A stretch of 64,000 nt of DNA from Basilea psittacipulmonis DSM 24701 (GCF_000743945.1 NZ_CP009238.1:496001-560000); one strand, 5' to 3'. Positions 1-10,177 are shown, counted from the stretch's first letter. The notes: generated by a model from the sequence alone, not told the origin. A program made the numbers and translations.

Positions 1-1
1 A

Positions 2-1498
2 AAAGTGCATCCTGATGTATTAAGCGGTAAGAAACGTGGTTATTTTTCTTCTTTACCTCAGCATCCCAATATTACGATCATCAGTGAATCGTATCATCCG
101 ATTTCTTTATTAGAAGCGGTAGATAAGGTTTACTGTGTGACATCACAGATGGGTTTTGAAGCTTTGATGTTAGATAAAGAAGTGGTGACATTTGGTGTGC
201 CATGGTATGCGGGATGGGGATTGACAGATGATCGTCATCCTCTTGCCGTTGAGTTGGCTCAATCTCATCGTCGTGCGAAACGTTCGTGCTTACAGTTATT
301 CCATGCGGCGTATATGCAGTATGCTCGTTATTTAAATCCCATTACGCATGAACGAGGCAGTGTTTTTGATGTGATTGATTATTTGCATCAAAAGAAAAGA
401 TATAACCAGCGATTAGCAGGTGATGTGTATGCAGTTGGGTTGTCGTTATGGAAAAAAGCCGTTATCCGTCCGTTTTTAAATTTTCCAGCTTGTCGATTGC
501 ACTTTGTTTCTTCGTTAAAAAAATTAAGTAAAAAGGTGCTTCCATCGGATGCTAAGCTATTAGTCTGGGGACAAGGTCAGTCTTCATTATTAGACTTTGC
601 TCATGAAAAACATCTGTCTGTTATTCGAATGGAAGATGGCTTTATTCGTTCGGTTGGATTGGGTTCTAATTTGGTGGCGCCTTTATCTTTAGTGATAGAT
701 GATAAAGGTATCTACTTTAATGCTCAGTCAACGTCACGGTTGGAGCATATTCTTGAACATACTGTTTTTACGTCAGATGAATTAATCGAGGCAGAAAAAA
801 TTCAACAGGCACTGATTGATGCACAGATTGGTAAATATAATGTGGGACAAACAGGTTTCCAGCGTCCAGATACGGATCAAAAAGTGATTTTAGTCACTGG
901 TCAGGTAGAAGATGATGCATCGATTACTTATGGTTCACCAAAAATTAAAACGAATTTAGCTTTGCTTGAAACGGTGAGATCGCTGAATCCACATGATTAC
1001 GTGATTTATAAACCGCACCCTGATGTACTGAGTGGTAATCGTGTTGGACATATCGAGACTAACGAAGTTTTAAAGTATGCTGATCTTATCGTGTCAGACG
1101 TTAATATTTTGGATTGTATTGAACAAGTCGATGAAATCCATACACTGACTTCTTTAGCGGGTTTTGAAGCTTTAATTCGAGGAAAGAAAGTGTGCTGTTA
1201 TGGCTTGCCGTTTTATGCAGCTTGGGGGTTAACGCATGATTATGTGCTTACTGATGAGATAAAAACTCGACGAAGTAAACGATTGCAATTAAACGAACTC
1301 ATTGCAGGAACCTTATTACATTATCCTTTGTATTTGGATCCTGTTACACATCAATTTAGTCATGCATCAAAAGTAATCTCGTATTTACGGGCATCTAAAA
1401 CATCGACAGTCGTCAAAATTCAACGTTTATGGATAACGAAACAAATCAGCAAACTCAAACAAATAACAAAAATGTGGTGGGTAAATAAGAGATATTAA
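2..1498 (+). CDS. kpsC: Capsular polysaccharide Kdo transferase KpsC, C-terminal part (5' end outside window)
   Basis: The reading frame is already open at the left edge, so this is the last 499 codons of a longer gene (full KpsC proteins are usually around 650-700 residues). KpsC adds the Kdo linker to a phosphatidylglycerol anchor at the cytoplasmic face of the inner membrane, the base on which ABC-transporter-dependent capsules are built. The family has two related transferase modules, and the internal duplication is visible: HPDVLSGKKRG at the left edge and KPHPDVLSGNRVG about 335 residues later, and MGFEAL...GVPWYAGWGLT mirrored by AGFEAL...GLPFYAAWGLT. The second module also shows WGQGQSS and RMEDGFIRSVGLGS. 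It is followed after 1 nt by kpsS, which fits a capsule operon. Family assignment is confident; the polymer made downstream cannot be told from this window. Confidence 0.93.
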   Translation, partial: KVHPDVLSGKKRGYFSSLPQHPNITIISESYHPISLLEAVDKVYCVTSQMGFEALMLDKEVVTFGVPWYAGWGLTDDRHPLAVELAQSHRRAKRSCLQLFHAAYMQYARYLNPITHERGSVFDVIDYLHQKKRYNQRLAGDVYAVGLSLWKKAVIRPFLNFPACRLHFVSSLKKLSKKVLPSDAKLLVWGQGQSSLLDFAHEKHLSVIRMEDGFIRSVGLGSNLVAPLSLVIDDKGIYFNAQSTSRLEHILEHTVFTSDELIEAEKIQQALIDAQIGKYNVGQTGFQRPDTDQKVILVTGQVEDDASITYGSPKIKTNLALLETVRSLNPHDYVIYKPHPDVLSGNRVGHIETNEVLKYADLIVSDVNILDCIEQVDEIHTLTSLAGFEALIRGKKVCCYGLPFYAAWGLTHDYVLTDEIKTRRSKRLQLNELIAGTLLHYPLYLDPVTHQFSHASKVISYLRASKTSTVVKIQRLWITKQISKLKQITKMWWVNKRY

Positions 1499-1499
1499 G

Positions 1500-2714
1500 A
1501 TGATGCATAATTTAGAAAAATTGCTCGCACAAACGCAGAATGTATTGTTATTGCAAGGTCCCATCGGTCCGTTTTTTAAAGACCTAGCGACTTATTTATC
1601 GGCTCAAGGTAAGTCTGTGTTCAAAATTAATTTGAATGCAGGAGATGCCTATTTTTATCACGGTGAACAGGTGTTTGATTATGTGGGTGGTCTTGATGGG
1701 TTTGAAGCATTTTTAAACATGTTTATGGAGCAACACCATATTGATAGCGTGATTTGTTTTGGTGATCATCGCCCTTATCATCGTATTGCTAAAACATGGT
1801 GTCAACAGTATCAACGCTCTTTTTGGGTGTTTGAAGAGGGTTATTTTAGACCGCATTATGTGACTTTAGAAGAAAATGGTGTGAATGATGATGCCACCAC
1901 ACCTCGTGATTCGGAATTTTTCTTATCACAAGAATTTTCTGAGATGAAAAATCCAGAACCGTTGGCTTCAGGCTTCTTTCCTATGGCAAGATTAGCGATG
2001 CAATACTACTGGCACATGAACAAAGGTAAAGAACATTATCCTTATTATCAACATCATCGTGATACGAATTTGTTTGATTATGCGAAACATTGGATGATCT
2101 CGGGTGTGAAGCGAATGTGTCACTATATCTCTGAATATCCTATGACTCAGTGGATTAAGCGTGGACGTTTGGGGGATTTTTATATTCTTCCGTTACAAGT
2201 GCGTGGTGATAGTCAAGTAAAAATTCACTCGAATTATGATAGTGTGAATGATTTTTTATGCGAAGTGTTAGATTCTTTTGTACACCATGCCCCCCAACAC
2301 TTAAAACTGATCGTGAAACACCATCCCATGGATAGGGGATTTTGTAGTTATCGCACTATTATTCAAACATATCAGGATCGCTATCCAGAACTCAAAGGTC
2401 GCTTATATTATGTTTATGATATTCCCATGCCTGTTTTATTACGACAAGGCAAAGGCATGGTGACCATAAATAGCACGAGTGGTTTATCAGCTTTATTGCA
2501 TGATATGCCTGTTAAAGTGATGGGACATGCGAATTATGATTTTCAAGGAATCACTGATCAAGGAAGTTTGAATGATTTTTGGAACAATCCAACACCGCCT
2601 AATTCAGTGGTTTTTAAAGCATATCGTGACTATCATTTACACACCACTCAATTAAACGGTAGTTTTTATAAGAAAGTGAGCTTGGCCGCTAATAAAAGTG
2701 ATGAGAATAAATAA
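1500..2714 (+). CDS. kpsS: Capsular polysaccharide Kdo transferase KpsS
   Basis: A 404-residue protein with the family opening LLLQGPIGPFF and the KINLNAGDAYFYHG stretch typical of KpsS. A second conserved part includes FEEGYFRPHYVTLE. KpsS is known to add the first Kdo residue to the lipid anchor, after which KpsC extends the poly-Kdo linker in the cytoplasm. The start is one of two adjacent ATG codons just after the kpsC stop, so the two genes are almost certainly co-translated. No capsule export genes (kpsD, E, M, T) follow; they would have to lie to the left of the window. The gene is followed by a repeat-bearing intergenic stretch and a convergent gene, so this is the end of the operon. 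Confidence 0.93.
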   Translation: MMHNLEKLLAQTQNVLLLQGPIGPFFKDLATYLSAQGKSVFKINLNAGDAYFYHGEQVFDYVGGLDGFEAFLNMFMEQHHIDSVICFGDHRPYHRIAKTWCQQYQRSFWVFEEGYFRPHYVTLEENGVNDDATTPRDSEFFLSQEFSEMKNPEPLASGFFPMARLAMQYYWHMNKGKEHYPYYQHHRDTNLFDYAKHWMISGVKRMCHYISEYPMTQWIKRGRLGDFYILPLQVRGDSQVKIHSNYDSVNDFLCEVLDSFVHHAPQHLKLIVKHHPMDRGFCSYRTIIQTYQDRYPELKGRLYYVYDIPMPVLLRQGKGMVTINSTSGLSALLHDMPVKVMGHANYDFQGITDQGSLNDFWNNPTPPNSVVFKAYRDYHLHTTQLNGSFYKKVSLAANKSDENK

Positions 2715-2781
2715 GTGACAGCGTCCAAATAAGCTGGGTGTTGACAGAATCCATGATGCGTGGCTGATAAAATCGCTGTGT

Positions 2782-2880
2782 CACGATCATCTATGAGTTC
2801 CCAAATAAGCCCCTAGCAACACGATCATTCATGAGTTCCCAAATAAGACTCTAGCAACACGATCATTCATGAATACCTAA
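2782..2880. repeat. 38-bp tandem repeat, about 2.6 copies
   Basis: Units start at 2782, 2820 and 2858, an exact 38-bp period, each opening with CACGATCAT followed by ATGAGTTCCCAAATAAG or a variant. Copies 1 and 2 differ at a few positions and the third is partial. A further worn piece (TCCAAATAAG) occurs near 2727. The array lies between the convergent kpsS and aroE genes and has no coding potential. It has no unique spacers, so it is not CRISPR. Confidence 0.85.
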
Positions 2881-2940
2881 AGATTTATCCTTTTACGACA
2901 AAAATTATCAAGAGACCGCCAACGTTCTTTTTACTTGGCC

Positions 2941-3774
2941 TCATCCATCCATTCTCAATAACTGTTCTAATTCAGCGTAATGGATGCTGGGATGTAGGCC
3001 TGTCCAAATAGAAAACGCTTCTAAACCTTGGTAAATCAACATACCTAATCCATCGCTTTTAGGGCAGGAGCATTGATCTAAAAAGGCAGTGCGACCTTCG
3101 CGGGTATATAACATATCGTAAGCAAAGCTCGCTTTTTGTAATACTTCTGGATTCAAAGGTAAGGCTTCTTGGCTTAGACTGCTAGAACTGGCGTTGATGA
3201 TAATATCGCAGGGCGGTGCATCGTTAATAGCACTGAAACTTAATGTGGGCTTTGATGCCCATTTTTCTAAGTGTTGAGAAAAATAGTCAATTAAGCTGGC
3301 CGCTTTTGAAACAGTACGATTGGCGATATGAAGATGAGTAATGCCCTCATCTAATAAGCTAGGAATTACGCCTCTTGTGGCGCCACCTGCTCCAATAATA
3401 AGAATGCGTTGACCAGATAAGCCCGTTTTTCCGAGTTGACGTTTGATATCATTGACCAACCCCACACCGTCTGTATTGTCGCCGTATAAGGCGTTATCTT
3501 GGATAAAAACAGTATTGACGCTTCCTGATAATAAGGCACGATCGGTTAGTTTAGGATTTAAAAATGTATAGACATCTTGTTTAAAGGGCAGGGTAATATT
3601 ACAGCCTTTGCCACCGTTTTGAAAAAATGCAGTGATGCTCGATTCAATTTCCCCGAGTGCAACAAGTTGTTTTTCATAATGAACATCGATACCAGCAGAC
3701 TTGGCAAAATACTGATGTAGCAAAGGTGAACGACTGTGTGCGATGGGGTTACCCATAACGGCAAGATGTATCAT
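2941..3774 (-). CDS. aroE: Shikimate dehydrogenase
   Basis: AroE reduces 3-dehydroshikimate to shikimate with NADPH in aromatic amino acid synthesis (cytoplasm). Visible motifs in order are GNPIAHSRSP (substrate binding, near the N-terminus), NITLPFKQD with the catalytic lysine, SVNTV, GDNTDGVGL and the dinucleotide-binding GAGGATRG. The length of 277 residues is normal. I place the start at the ATG at 3774 because AGAGGA lies 6 nt before it; an in-frame TTG two codons upstream would leave no spacing to that ribosome binding site. It is the last gene of the minus-strand set mpl, yqiA, rnb, aroE, with 35 nt to rnb. This order resembles what I know from other Alcaligenaceae. Confidence 0.95.
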   Translation of the reverse strand: MIHLAVMGNPIAHSRSPLLHQYFAKSAGIDVHYEKQLVALGEIESSITAFFQNGGKGCNITLPFKQDVYTFLNPKLTDRALLSGSVNTVFIQDNALYGDNTDGVGLVNDIKRQLGKTGLSGQRILIIGAGGATRGVIPSLLDEGITHLHIANRTVSKAASLIDYFSQHLEKWASKPTLSFSAINDAPPCDIIINASSSSLSQEALPLNPEVLQKASFAYDMLYTREGRTAFLDQCSCPKSDGLGMLIYQGLEAFSIWTGLHPSIHYAELEQLLRMDG

Positions 3775-3809
3775 ATTCAATCCTCTTTTAAGTAAAACGC
3801 TATGGTTTT

Positions 3810-5726
3810 TTATAGGTTGTCTTCTTCGTCATCGTTAAACGTTTGTTCATCACTCAAGGTGTTGAGATAACTGGCTTGAATGGACAAGTCAAGAAAATTA
3901 ATCTCACCTAATGCCACTTGAATGTGTGTTCGTCGTTCTAAATCAGGTAAATCATGCAAGGTCATCTTCAAAGGAATCTCATCTAATCGAACGATATTAT
4001 CTTTTAAAACCGTGGCCGTCGCTTGGGTGACTTGGTTTTGTTGAATATACTTTAATGCCCTGAAACGTTCAAATTGTCCCTGTGCGACGGCATATAAAGC
4101 ATAACGTTCATCAAACTCACGAATGATGCCATACAGTTGTTTAGACTGCTGAAACGGTGCGATAAGTCTTGCTGACACCCCATGTTTAATCACACTGATG
4201 AGTTGCATTTGGTTAATGAGATCAAGATAACGACGTAATGGGGAGGTACACCAAGCATAATAAGGAACACCAACACCTTCGTGTGGGTTAGCGTAAGTGC
4301 TGGTGCGTGTTCGTCCCGCTTCTTGTGAACGATAAATCGCAGGTACATTGGCTTCATGCAATAACTTAGCCCATGTACTGTTTGCCAAAATCATCATTTC
4401 CGCCACCATTAAATCAATCGGATCATCGCGCCATCTAGGCGTTAAGATGACGGTACTATCAGGGTTTTCAGGAGATCCGTCTAAACTGAATGTAAATTCT
4501 TTTCGATGGTTAAATTCAGGTCGTCCTCTGTAGTCTTCACGTTTCTTTTGAAGATGTTGGGTAAGTTGCCAAATGGGTCTGAACACGTGATCGCAAGGTA
4601 AGGATACGTTTGGATCGGCCAATGTCTCACGTGTGTAGGATTGAGCGATAACGTTGGTATGGAAATTCGTTTCAACAAAAACAGTGTCTATCTTAGAAGT
4701 AGTCTTTAATATTTCTCCCGTTTCGATATTGGCGGTGACATAAAGCGATACCGCGGGGTTGTGTCTGCCTGCTAATAAGGAAAACGTATCGATCAAATGC
4801 TCAGGTTGCATATATACTTTTTCGCCAGGTAGATAAAGTGTGGATTGTCGATCGCGGGCGATTTTATCTAATGGGCTATCAGGTGTGACCGCTAAAGCAG
4901 GTGCGGCAATGTGAATGCCAAATTCATAAATATTATTTCCAATGGCTTTAACTGAAAATGCATCATCGATTTCGGTAGTAGCGGGATCGTCAACTGAATA
5001 AGCAATTCTGTCAGATGCAGGAAGATCTTCGTATTTGGGAATCTCGATGTCAGGTAATTCTTTGCCTTGAGGAAATAAAGGCAATAGGTATTGGGCCTTG
5101 AGTAAGGCAAGTTCATGAGGATAGATATTTAGTCGCATGAGAAAACGGTTTAGTTTTCTGCCTGTTTTCTCAAGTGCTAAATCAAAGGCTTTCCACTCTA
5201 AACTATTTTTATCGGGACGATCTAAAAACGTTTCGGCGACTTGACGAATTTCATCAGGCACACGATCATGAATCAGTTCATTCGCCCATGTCTCGATGAG
5301 TGCCTGTTGTTGCTGTTTCTTAGCAATCGCCTGTAAAGCCAAATCAATCGTTTCTTTAGTAGCAGGTTTAAAAGAGGTTTTACTGCTCTTATAAAAATAA
5401 ATAGGATGATTACGTAAGGCCAAAAATATCGCTACTTGATAAAGAATGTTTTGTCCATCTTGTCCGTAATATTCTTGAGCGATGTCTTGGACGGAGAAAT
5501 CTTCTTTAGGGGCACATTCCCATAAAAACGGAATGTCAATAGCATCGGCAAGTTGTTGGGCCTGTTCAAAAATCTGTTCAGGCATTTGTGGGTGCATGAA
5601 AATAATATTGGCACGCTTAATTTTAGCGTCTTTGCCAGAGTCTGTCTTAATCTGTACTTTACTTTCTGTTTCGCTGATTACCGTGCCTAATTTGATTTGG
5701 CCACTATCTTCGTATATTACTTGCAT
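3810..5726 (-). CDS. RNB-domain exoribonuclease (RNase II/R family)
   Basis: A 638-residue cytoplasmic 3'-5' exoribonuclease of the RNase II/R superfamily. The RNB catalytic domain begins around residue 235 with SVDDPATTEIDDAF (residues about 244-257) and includes the arginine-rich YYAWCTSPLRRYLDL near residue 500. The acidic metal-binding motif reads D-D-P-A-T-T-E-I-D-D, so the third acidic ligand is Glu where E. coli RNase II and RNase R have Asp. A winged-helix-like N-terminal half precedes it, and I see no clear S1 domain at the acidic C-terminus. It is therefore neither a standard rnb nor a standard rnr, and I give no symbol. The start ATG overlaps the end of the upstream esterase gene by 10 nt, which suggests translational coupling. 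Confidence 0.88.
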   Translation of the reverse strand: MQVIYEDSGQIKLGTVISETESKVQIKTDSGKDAKIKRANIIFMHPQMPEQIFEQAQQLADAIDIPFLWECAPKEDFSVQDIAQEYYGQDGQNILYQVAIFLALRNHPIYFYKSSKTSFKPATKETIDLALQAIAKKQQQQALIETWANELIHDRVPDEIRQVAETFLDRPDKNSLEWKAFDLALEKTGRKLNRFLMRLNIYPHELALLKAQYLLPLFPQGKELPDIEIPKYEDLPASDRIAYSVDDPATTEIDDAFSVKAIGNNIYEFGIHIAAPALAVTPDSPLDKIARDRQSTLYLPGEKVYMQPEHLIDTFSLLAGRHNPAVSLYVTANIETGEILKTTSKIDTVFVETNFHTNVIAQSYTRETLADPNVSLPCDHVFRPIWQLTQHLQKKREDYRGRPEFNHRKEFTFSLDGSPENPDSTVILTPRWRDDPIDLMVAEMMILANSTWAKLLHEANVPAIYRSQEAGRTRTSTYANPHEGVGVPYYAWCTSPLRRYLDLINQMQLISVIKHGVSARLIAPFQQSKQLYGIIREFDERYALYAVAQGQFERFRALKYIQQNQVTQATATVLKDNIVRLDEIPLKMTLHDLPDLERRTHIQVALGEINFLDLSIQASYLNTLSDEQTFNDDEEDNL

Positions 5727-6304
5727 GTAAAAAATCCGTTTTGGTATGCTTTTATAATGTCTGCTAAATAATTTGAGTAAGATTCAAAGCGGTGGGTATC
5801 ATTAGCTTTGATAATGGTGTTTACGCCTTGATTCATCCATAACATTTCTCGCCAATTCAATACCTCATCGCTTTGTCCCACGAATAAAAGATGTTGTTCT
5901 GGATGGTGTAAAGTCTTCACAAAAAGCTGTTGTAATTGTATAAGAAAATGAGGTTTGAAAATAAAGTCATCTACGCCATTAAAGGCTTTTTTGTGATGTA
6001 ATTGGGTGCTTAAATCACGAGTGGCAAAAACACAAGGATTGACAAATACGGCACGACAACCGTGTTCATTCGCTAAATAGCGTGCGTAAAAGCCTCCTAA
6101 TGAAGAGCCGATTAATAATATATCCGACCAATGCCACTGCTTCTGAGTCACGATTTCTTGGATTTGTGCGATGGCTTGTTGAGGTTCAGCATCTAAGTCA
6201 GGGCAGGCAAAAGGAATATGGTGTTCTAAGCAGGCCGTCTGTGTAAGAACCGCTTTTTCAGAAAGATGATTCGAACGAAATCCGTGTAAATAAATAATCG
6301 GCAT
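5717..6304 (-). CDS. yqiA: YqiA/YcfP-type alpha/beta-hydrolase (esterase)
   Basis: A 195-residue small alpha/beta hydrolase. It starts with IIYLHGFRSN (oxyanion-hole strand) and carries the nucleophile elbow GSSLGG with Ser68. A late Asp (GQSDEVL) and a His (NDTHRFESY) complete the triad. This matches the YqiA family, an esterase of unknown physiological substrate that acts on short-chain esters. The start ATG shares a base with the mpl stop (TAATG) and the 3' end overlaps the exoribonuclease gene, so it is embedded in one transcript with mpl and rnb. The family is clear; the biological role is not. Confidence 0.88.
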   Translation of the reverse strand: MPIIYLHGFRSNHLSEKAVLTQTACLEHHIPFACPDLDAEPQQAIAQIQEIVTQKQWHWSDILLIGSSLGGFYARYLANEHGCRAVFVNPCVFATRDLSTQLHHKKAFNGVDDFIFKPHFLIQLQQLFVKTLHHPEQHLLFVGQSDEVLNWREMLWMNQGVNTIIKANDTHRFESYSNYLADIIKAYQNGFFTCK

Positions 6305-7677
6305 TATGACTGATTCTCAAGTGTCTGTAATAGTTTTTCGTGAAATCCACCAAAGCCTCCATTACTCATGACCAAGATAATGTCTTGTTCTTTTGCGGTA
6401 CTGGCGACCATCTGAACGAGTTCATCAATATGTTGTGAACAATAAAATGGATGATTAAAATGCTTAAAGACTTCTTGAGGTTCCCATTTTAAGCGGTGTT
6501 TGCCTTGTGTTTCATGAAAGCAAAAGACCATATCCGCAGCCTCTAAAGATGAGGGAAGTTTTTCAGCCATTGCCCCGAGTTTCATGGTGTTAGAATGCGG
6601 ATCAACGACAGCAATAATGCGACGTTCGGGAAACTTTGCTCTGAGGCCATTTAAGGTTGTTTCAATAGCAGTAGGATGGTGGGCAAAATCATCGTAAATA
6701 TCTATATGACGAATACTGCCTTTTAGTTCCATGCGTCGTTTTATCCCTTGGAACGTGCTTAATGCCTCGATGGCTTGTGCAATATCAATTCCAATGCGAT
6801 GAGCGGCAATTAGAGCGGCTAAGGCATTGTGCTGGTTATGTTGTCCTTGCAATGACCAGCTAACACGACCTAGTTTTTTATCATGGTGGTAAATATTAAA
6901 TTCACTACCATCTGGGCTACTGTCACGGATTTGCCAATCACCTGATTCACCAAAAGTTGTTTTATCAGAGTAACAACCTCGCTCAATAACGCGATGTAAG
7001 CTAGCACTTTGGCTTGGATAGATAATATATCCCTCTCGTGCGATGGTTCTTACCATATGATGAAACTGAGTTTCGATCGCTTCTAAATTTGGGAAAATAT
7101 CGGCATGATCATATTCTAGGTTATTCAAAATAACGGTTCGTCCATGATAGTGAATAAATTTAGAACGTTTGTCAAAGAATGCCGTATCGTATTCATCTGC
7201 CTCAATCACAAAATAAAGGCTGTCCGTTGATAAACGAGCCGAAATTTTAAAATTTTCAGGAACGCCCCCAATTAAAAAACTAGGCGATCGACCCGCATAC
7301 TCTAGAATCCAAGCCAGTAATGAACTCGTGGTGGTTTTGCCGTGAGTTCCTGCAACGGTCAGTACATGACGATGACTGAGAATATGCTCACCTAACCACT
7401 GAGGGCCAGAGGTGTAAGGTAATTGGCGATCCAGAATTTCTTCCATTAAAGGGTTACCACGTGTGACCGCATTACCGATGATATATAAATCGGGGTTCAA
7501 AGATAATTGTTCGATTCCGTAGCCTTGAATAAGCTGAATGCCTTGTTCCTCTAACTGTGTGCTCATGGGAGGATAGACATTTAAATCACATCCGGTCACT
7601 TTATGTCCAGCCGCTCGAGCGATAAGAGCAAGTCCGCCCATAAATGTACCGCAAATACCTAAAATATGAATATGCAT
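6304..7677 (-). CDS. mpl: UDP-N-acetylmuramate:L-Ala-gamma-D-Glu-meso-DAP ligase
   Basis: Mpl attaches the recycled tripeptide L-Ala-D-Glu-meso-DAP to UDP-MurNAc, the key step of murein peptide recycling in the cytoplasm. The 457-residue protein shows the Mur-ligase order: the N-terminal nucleotide-binding GICGTFMGGLALI, the ATP loop GTHGKTTTSS, the central EADEYDTAFFDKRSKF, then NNLEYDHADIF and DDFAHHPTAIE. The sequence is closer to Mpl than to MurC, whose own gene is present at 40733. An ATG with AAGGAGAAA just upstream sets the start. It heads the minus-strand set and is divergent from aroQ, with about 230 bp between them. Confidence 0.94.
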   Translation of the reverse strand: MHIHILGICGTFMGGLALIARAAGHKVTGCDLNVYPPMSTQLEEQGIQLIQGYGIEQLSLNPDLYIIGNAVTRGNPLMEEILDRQLPYTSGPQWLGEHILSHRHVLTVAGTHGKTTTSSLLAWILEYAGRSPSFLIGGVPENFKISARLSTDSLYFVIEADEYDTAFFDKRSKFIHYHGRTVILNNLEYDHADIFPNLEAIETQFHHMVRTIAREGYIIYPSQSASLHRVIERGCYSDKTTFGESGDWQIRDSSPDGSEFNIYHHDKKLGRVSWSLQGQHNQHNALAALIAAHRIGIDIAQAIEALSTFQGIKRRMELKGSIRHIDIYDDFAHHPTAIETTLNGLRAKFPERRIIAVVDPHSNTMKLGAMAEKLPSSLEAADMVFCFHETQGKHRLKWEPQEVFKHFNHPFYCSQHIDELVQMVASTAKEQDIILVMSNGGFGGFHEKLLQTLENQS

Positions 7678-7909
7678 AAATTTTCTCCTTGAGGTATTTT
7701 AAGCATTTCAGCCGTTTAATACCAATTTCTTTTTGAAAAAATTAAAAAAAGCAGGGAAACTCAACATCATCAGAATGAAAAAGAATAAATAATGAGGATG
7801 AAAAAATCGGGATTATTTCTGTAACTTGTATCTTTTTTTCTTTAAGTTGCTATTAATTTATCTTAAAATCACTTACAATAAACTTTGATTTTTAATTTGC
7901 AAATAGCTT

Positions 7910-8341
7910 ATGAAACGAATTTTGGTACTAAATGGACCGAACCTAAATATGTTAGGCATACGTGAACCTGGTGTTTACGGCTCTAAAACATTAGCCGATA
8001 TTGAAACTGAGTTGCACGAACAGGCTAAACATTTAGGGGTGGTTTGTGAATGTTACCAAAGTAACCACGAAGGCGATTTGGTCGAACGCATTCATCAAGC
8101 GATGGGCAAGATTGACTTTATTATTATCAATGCAGGGGCTTACACTCACACGAGCATTGCTATTCGCGATGCGTTAAGTGCGGTAAATATTCCTTTTATT
8201 GAAGTACATCTATCAAATGTACACGCAAGAGAACCTTTTCGTCATCATTCTTATTTGTCCGATAAGGCGGTGGGAGTGATTTGCGGTTTGGGTTCGATGG
8301 GATATGTGTCTGCATTGAATTACATAGCGACTGACGCTTAA
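7910..8341 (+). CDS. aroQ: Type II 3-dehydroquinate dehydratase
   Basis: AroQ removes water from 3-dehydroquinate to give 3-dehydroshikimate, the step just before AroE. The 143-residue length is typical for the dodecameric type II enzyme. Family motifs are [10 protein letters not shown] near the N-terminus, the flexible-lid region with its catalytic tyrosine (EPGVYG), [19 protein letters not shown] and [17 protein letters not shown]. It lies 20 nt upstream of accB; aroQ-accB-accC-prmA is a familiar betaproteobacterial order. A TACAAT box at 7874 is a possible -10 element, but I see no convincing -35 partner and no strong ribosome binding site. Confidence 0.96.
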   Translation: MKRILVLNGPNLNMLGIREPGVYGSKTLADIETELHEQAKHLGVVCECYQSNHEGDLVERIHQAMGKIDFIIINAGAYTHTSIAIRDALSAVNIPFIEVHLSNVHAREPFRHHSYLSDKAVGVICGLGSMGYVSALNYIATDA

Positions 8342-8361
8342 TTTATCGAGAGAGTTCTATT

Positions 8362-8823
8362 ATGGATTTACGAAAACTTAAAACATTAATTGATTTGGTG
8401 GCCGATTCTAATATCAGTGAATTAGAAATTAACGAAGGCGAAGATCACAGAGTTCGTATTGTGAAAAACGCACCGGTAACCGTGGCACCTAGCACCACTC
8501 AATTCTACCAAGCGCCTGCGACACAAGTGGTATCAGCACCCGCTGCGGCACCTGCTCCAGCAGCAGCACCTGCAGCACCTGAATTAAGTGGACATGTCGT
8601 AACGGCTCCTATGGTAGGTACTTTCTATCGTGCTCCTAACCCAACGGCTCCTGCTTTTGTTGAAGTGGGTACCAGTGTTAAAGAGGGGCAGACGCTATGT
8701 ATCGTTGAAGCCATGAAGTTGATGAATGAGATTGAAGCAGATAAATCAGGCGTGATTAAACAAATTCTTGTTGAAAACGGTGAACCTGTCGAATACGGCC
8801 AACCTCTTTTTGTGATTGCATAA
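8362..8823 (+). CDS. accB: Biotin carboxyl carrier protein of acetyl-CoA carboxylase
   Basis: AccB carries the biotin that AccC carboxylates and the AccA/AccD transferase uses to make malonyl-CoA for fatty acid synthesis. The 153-residue protein has an N-terminal helical part, a flexible Ala/Pro-rich linker (residues about 50-72) and the C-terminal biotinyl domain with the canonical [12 protein letters not shown], in which the lysine is biotinylated. GAGAG lies before the ATG. accC follows with one base between stop and start, so the two subunits are made together. Confidence 0.97.
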   Translation: MDLRKLKTLIDLVADSNISELEINEGEDHRVRIVKNAPVTVAPSTTQFYQAPATQVVSAPAAAPAPAAAPAAPELSGHVVTAPMVGTFYRAPNPTAPAFVEVGTSVKEGQTLCIVEAMKLMNEIEADKSGVIKQILVENGEPVEYGQPLFVIA

Positions 8824-8824
8824 T

Positions 8825-10174
8825 ATGTTTGAGAAGATTTTAATTGCTAACCGCGGTGAAATTGCGTTGCGTGTCCAACGTGCTTGCCGTGAGTTAGGTA
8901 TCAAAACAGTCGTCGTGTATTCGGAAGCGGATCGTGATGCGAAGTATGTTCGTTTAGCGGATGAATCGGTATGTATTGGGCCTGCTTCACCACTAAAAAG
9001 CTATTTACAGATGCCTGCTATTATCGCTGCGGCAGAAGTTACTGATGCCGAAGCGATCCATCCCGGTTATGGTTTCTTGTCTGAAAACGCAAGTTTTGCA
9101 GAACAGGTGGAAAGAAGTGGTTTTACTTTTATTGGCCCACGTGCTGACACAATTCGTATGATGGGTGATAAGGTAAGTGCTAAAAAAGCCATGATTGAAG
9201 CGGGTGTTCCTGTAGTACCAGGTTCGGATGGTGCCTTACCGAATGATGACAAAGTCATTCTTGAAACGGCTCGTAAGATTGGTTATCCCGTCATTATTAA
9301 AGCTGCCGGCGGTGGCGGTGGACGTGGTATGCGAGTGGTTCATGATGAGGCAAGCTTATTGAAATCAGTGAGTTTGACAAAGTCTGAAGCGGCGGCAGCG
9401 TTCAATAATCCTGAAGTTTACATGGAAAAATTCCTCCAAAAACCACGTCACATCGAGATTCAGGTTTTGGGTGATGGTCATGGTCATGCGGTATGGATTG
9501 GTGAACGTGATTGCTCAATGCAAAGACGTCACCAGAAAGTGATTGAAGAAGCACCCGCACCAGGTGTTGACAGAGCGTTAATCGCCGAAGTGGGTGAAAG
9601 TTGTGTAGAAGCTTGCCGTCGTATGAAATATCGCGGTGCAGGTACCTTTGAATTTTTGTATGAAGATGGTCGTTTCTATTTCATCGAAATGAATACGCGA
9701 ATTCAGGTAGAACACACAGTTTCAGAGATGATTTCGGGATTGGACTTGGTTCGTCAACAGATTTTGATCGCTGCAGGAGAACCATGGACATTGAAACAAG
9801 AAGATATTCAGTTAAATGGTCACGCGATCGAATGTCGTATCAATGCTGAAGATCCTTATACGTTTATTCCATGCCCCGGTTTGATCCAAACATGGCATAC
9901 CCCAGGTGGTCCAGGTGTACGCATGGATTCTCATGTCTATAATGGATATAAAGTACCTCCTAACTATGATTCGATGATTGGTAAACTCATCACATGGGGT
10001 GCCGATCGTGAACAAGCGATTGCTCGTATGCGTACGGCTTTAAGTGAAATGGTGGTGGAGGGAATCAGTACAAATATTCCTTTACATCGAGATATTATGG
10101 TAGATGGTCCGTTTAACAAAGGTGATTTTTCGATTCATTATCTCGAGAAAAAACTATCTGAACGTGAGAAGTGA
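8825..10174 (+). CDS. accC: Biotin carboxylase subunit of acetyl-CoA carboxylase
   Basis: AccC carboxylates biotin on AccB using ATP and bicarbonate. The 449-residue protein shows the expected order: N-terminal [15 protein letters not shown], the ATP-grasp glycine loop [32 protein letters not shown], the metal-binding [16 protein letters not shown] and the C-terminal [17 protein letters not shown] take the ATG at 8825 as the start; an in-frame TTG three codons earlier lies inside accB and has no support. It is co-transcribed with accB and followed directly by prmA. Confidence 0.97.
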   Translation: MFEKILIANRGEIALRVQRACRELGIKTVVVYSEADRDAKYVRLADESVCIGPASPLKSYLQMPAIIAAAEVTDAEAIHPGYGFLSENASFAEQVERSGFTFIGPRADTIRMMGDKVSAKKAMIEAGVPVVPGSDGALPNDDKVILETARKIGYPVIIKAAGGGGGRGMRVVHDEASLLKSVSLTKSEAAAAFNNPEVYMEKFLQKPRHIEIQVLGDGHGHAVWIGERDCSMQRRHQKVIEEAPAPGVDRALIAEVGESCVEACRRMKYRGAGTFEFLYEDGRFYFIEMNTRIQVEHTVSEMISGLDLVRQQILIAAGEPWTLKQEDIQLNGHAIECRINAEDPYTFIPCPGLIQTWHTPGGPGVRMDSHVYNGYKVPPNYDSMIGKLITWGADREQAIARMRTALSEMVVEGISTNIPLHRDIMVDGPFNKGDFSIHYLEKKLSEREK

Positions 10175-10177
10175 TTG

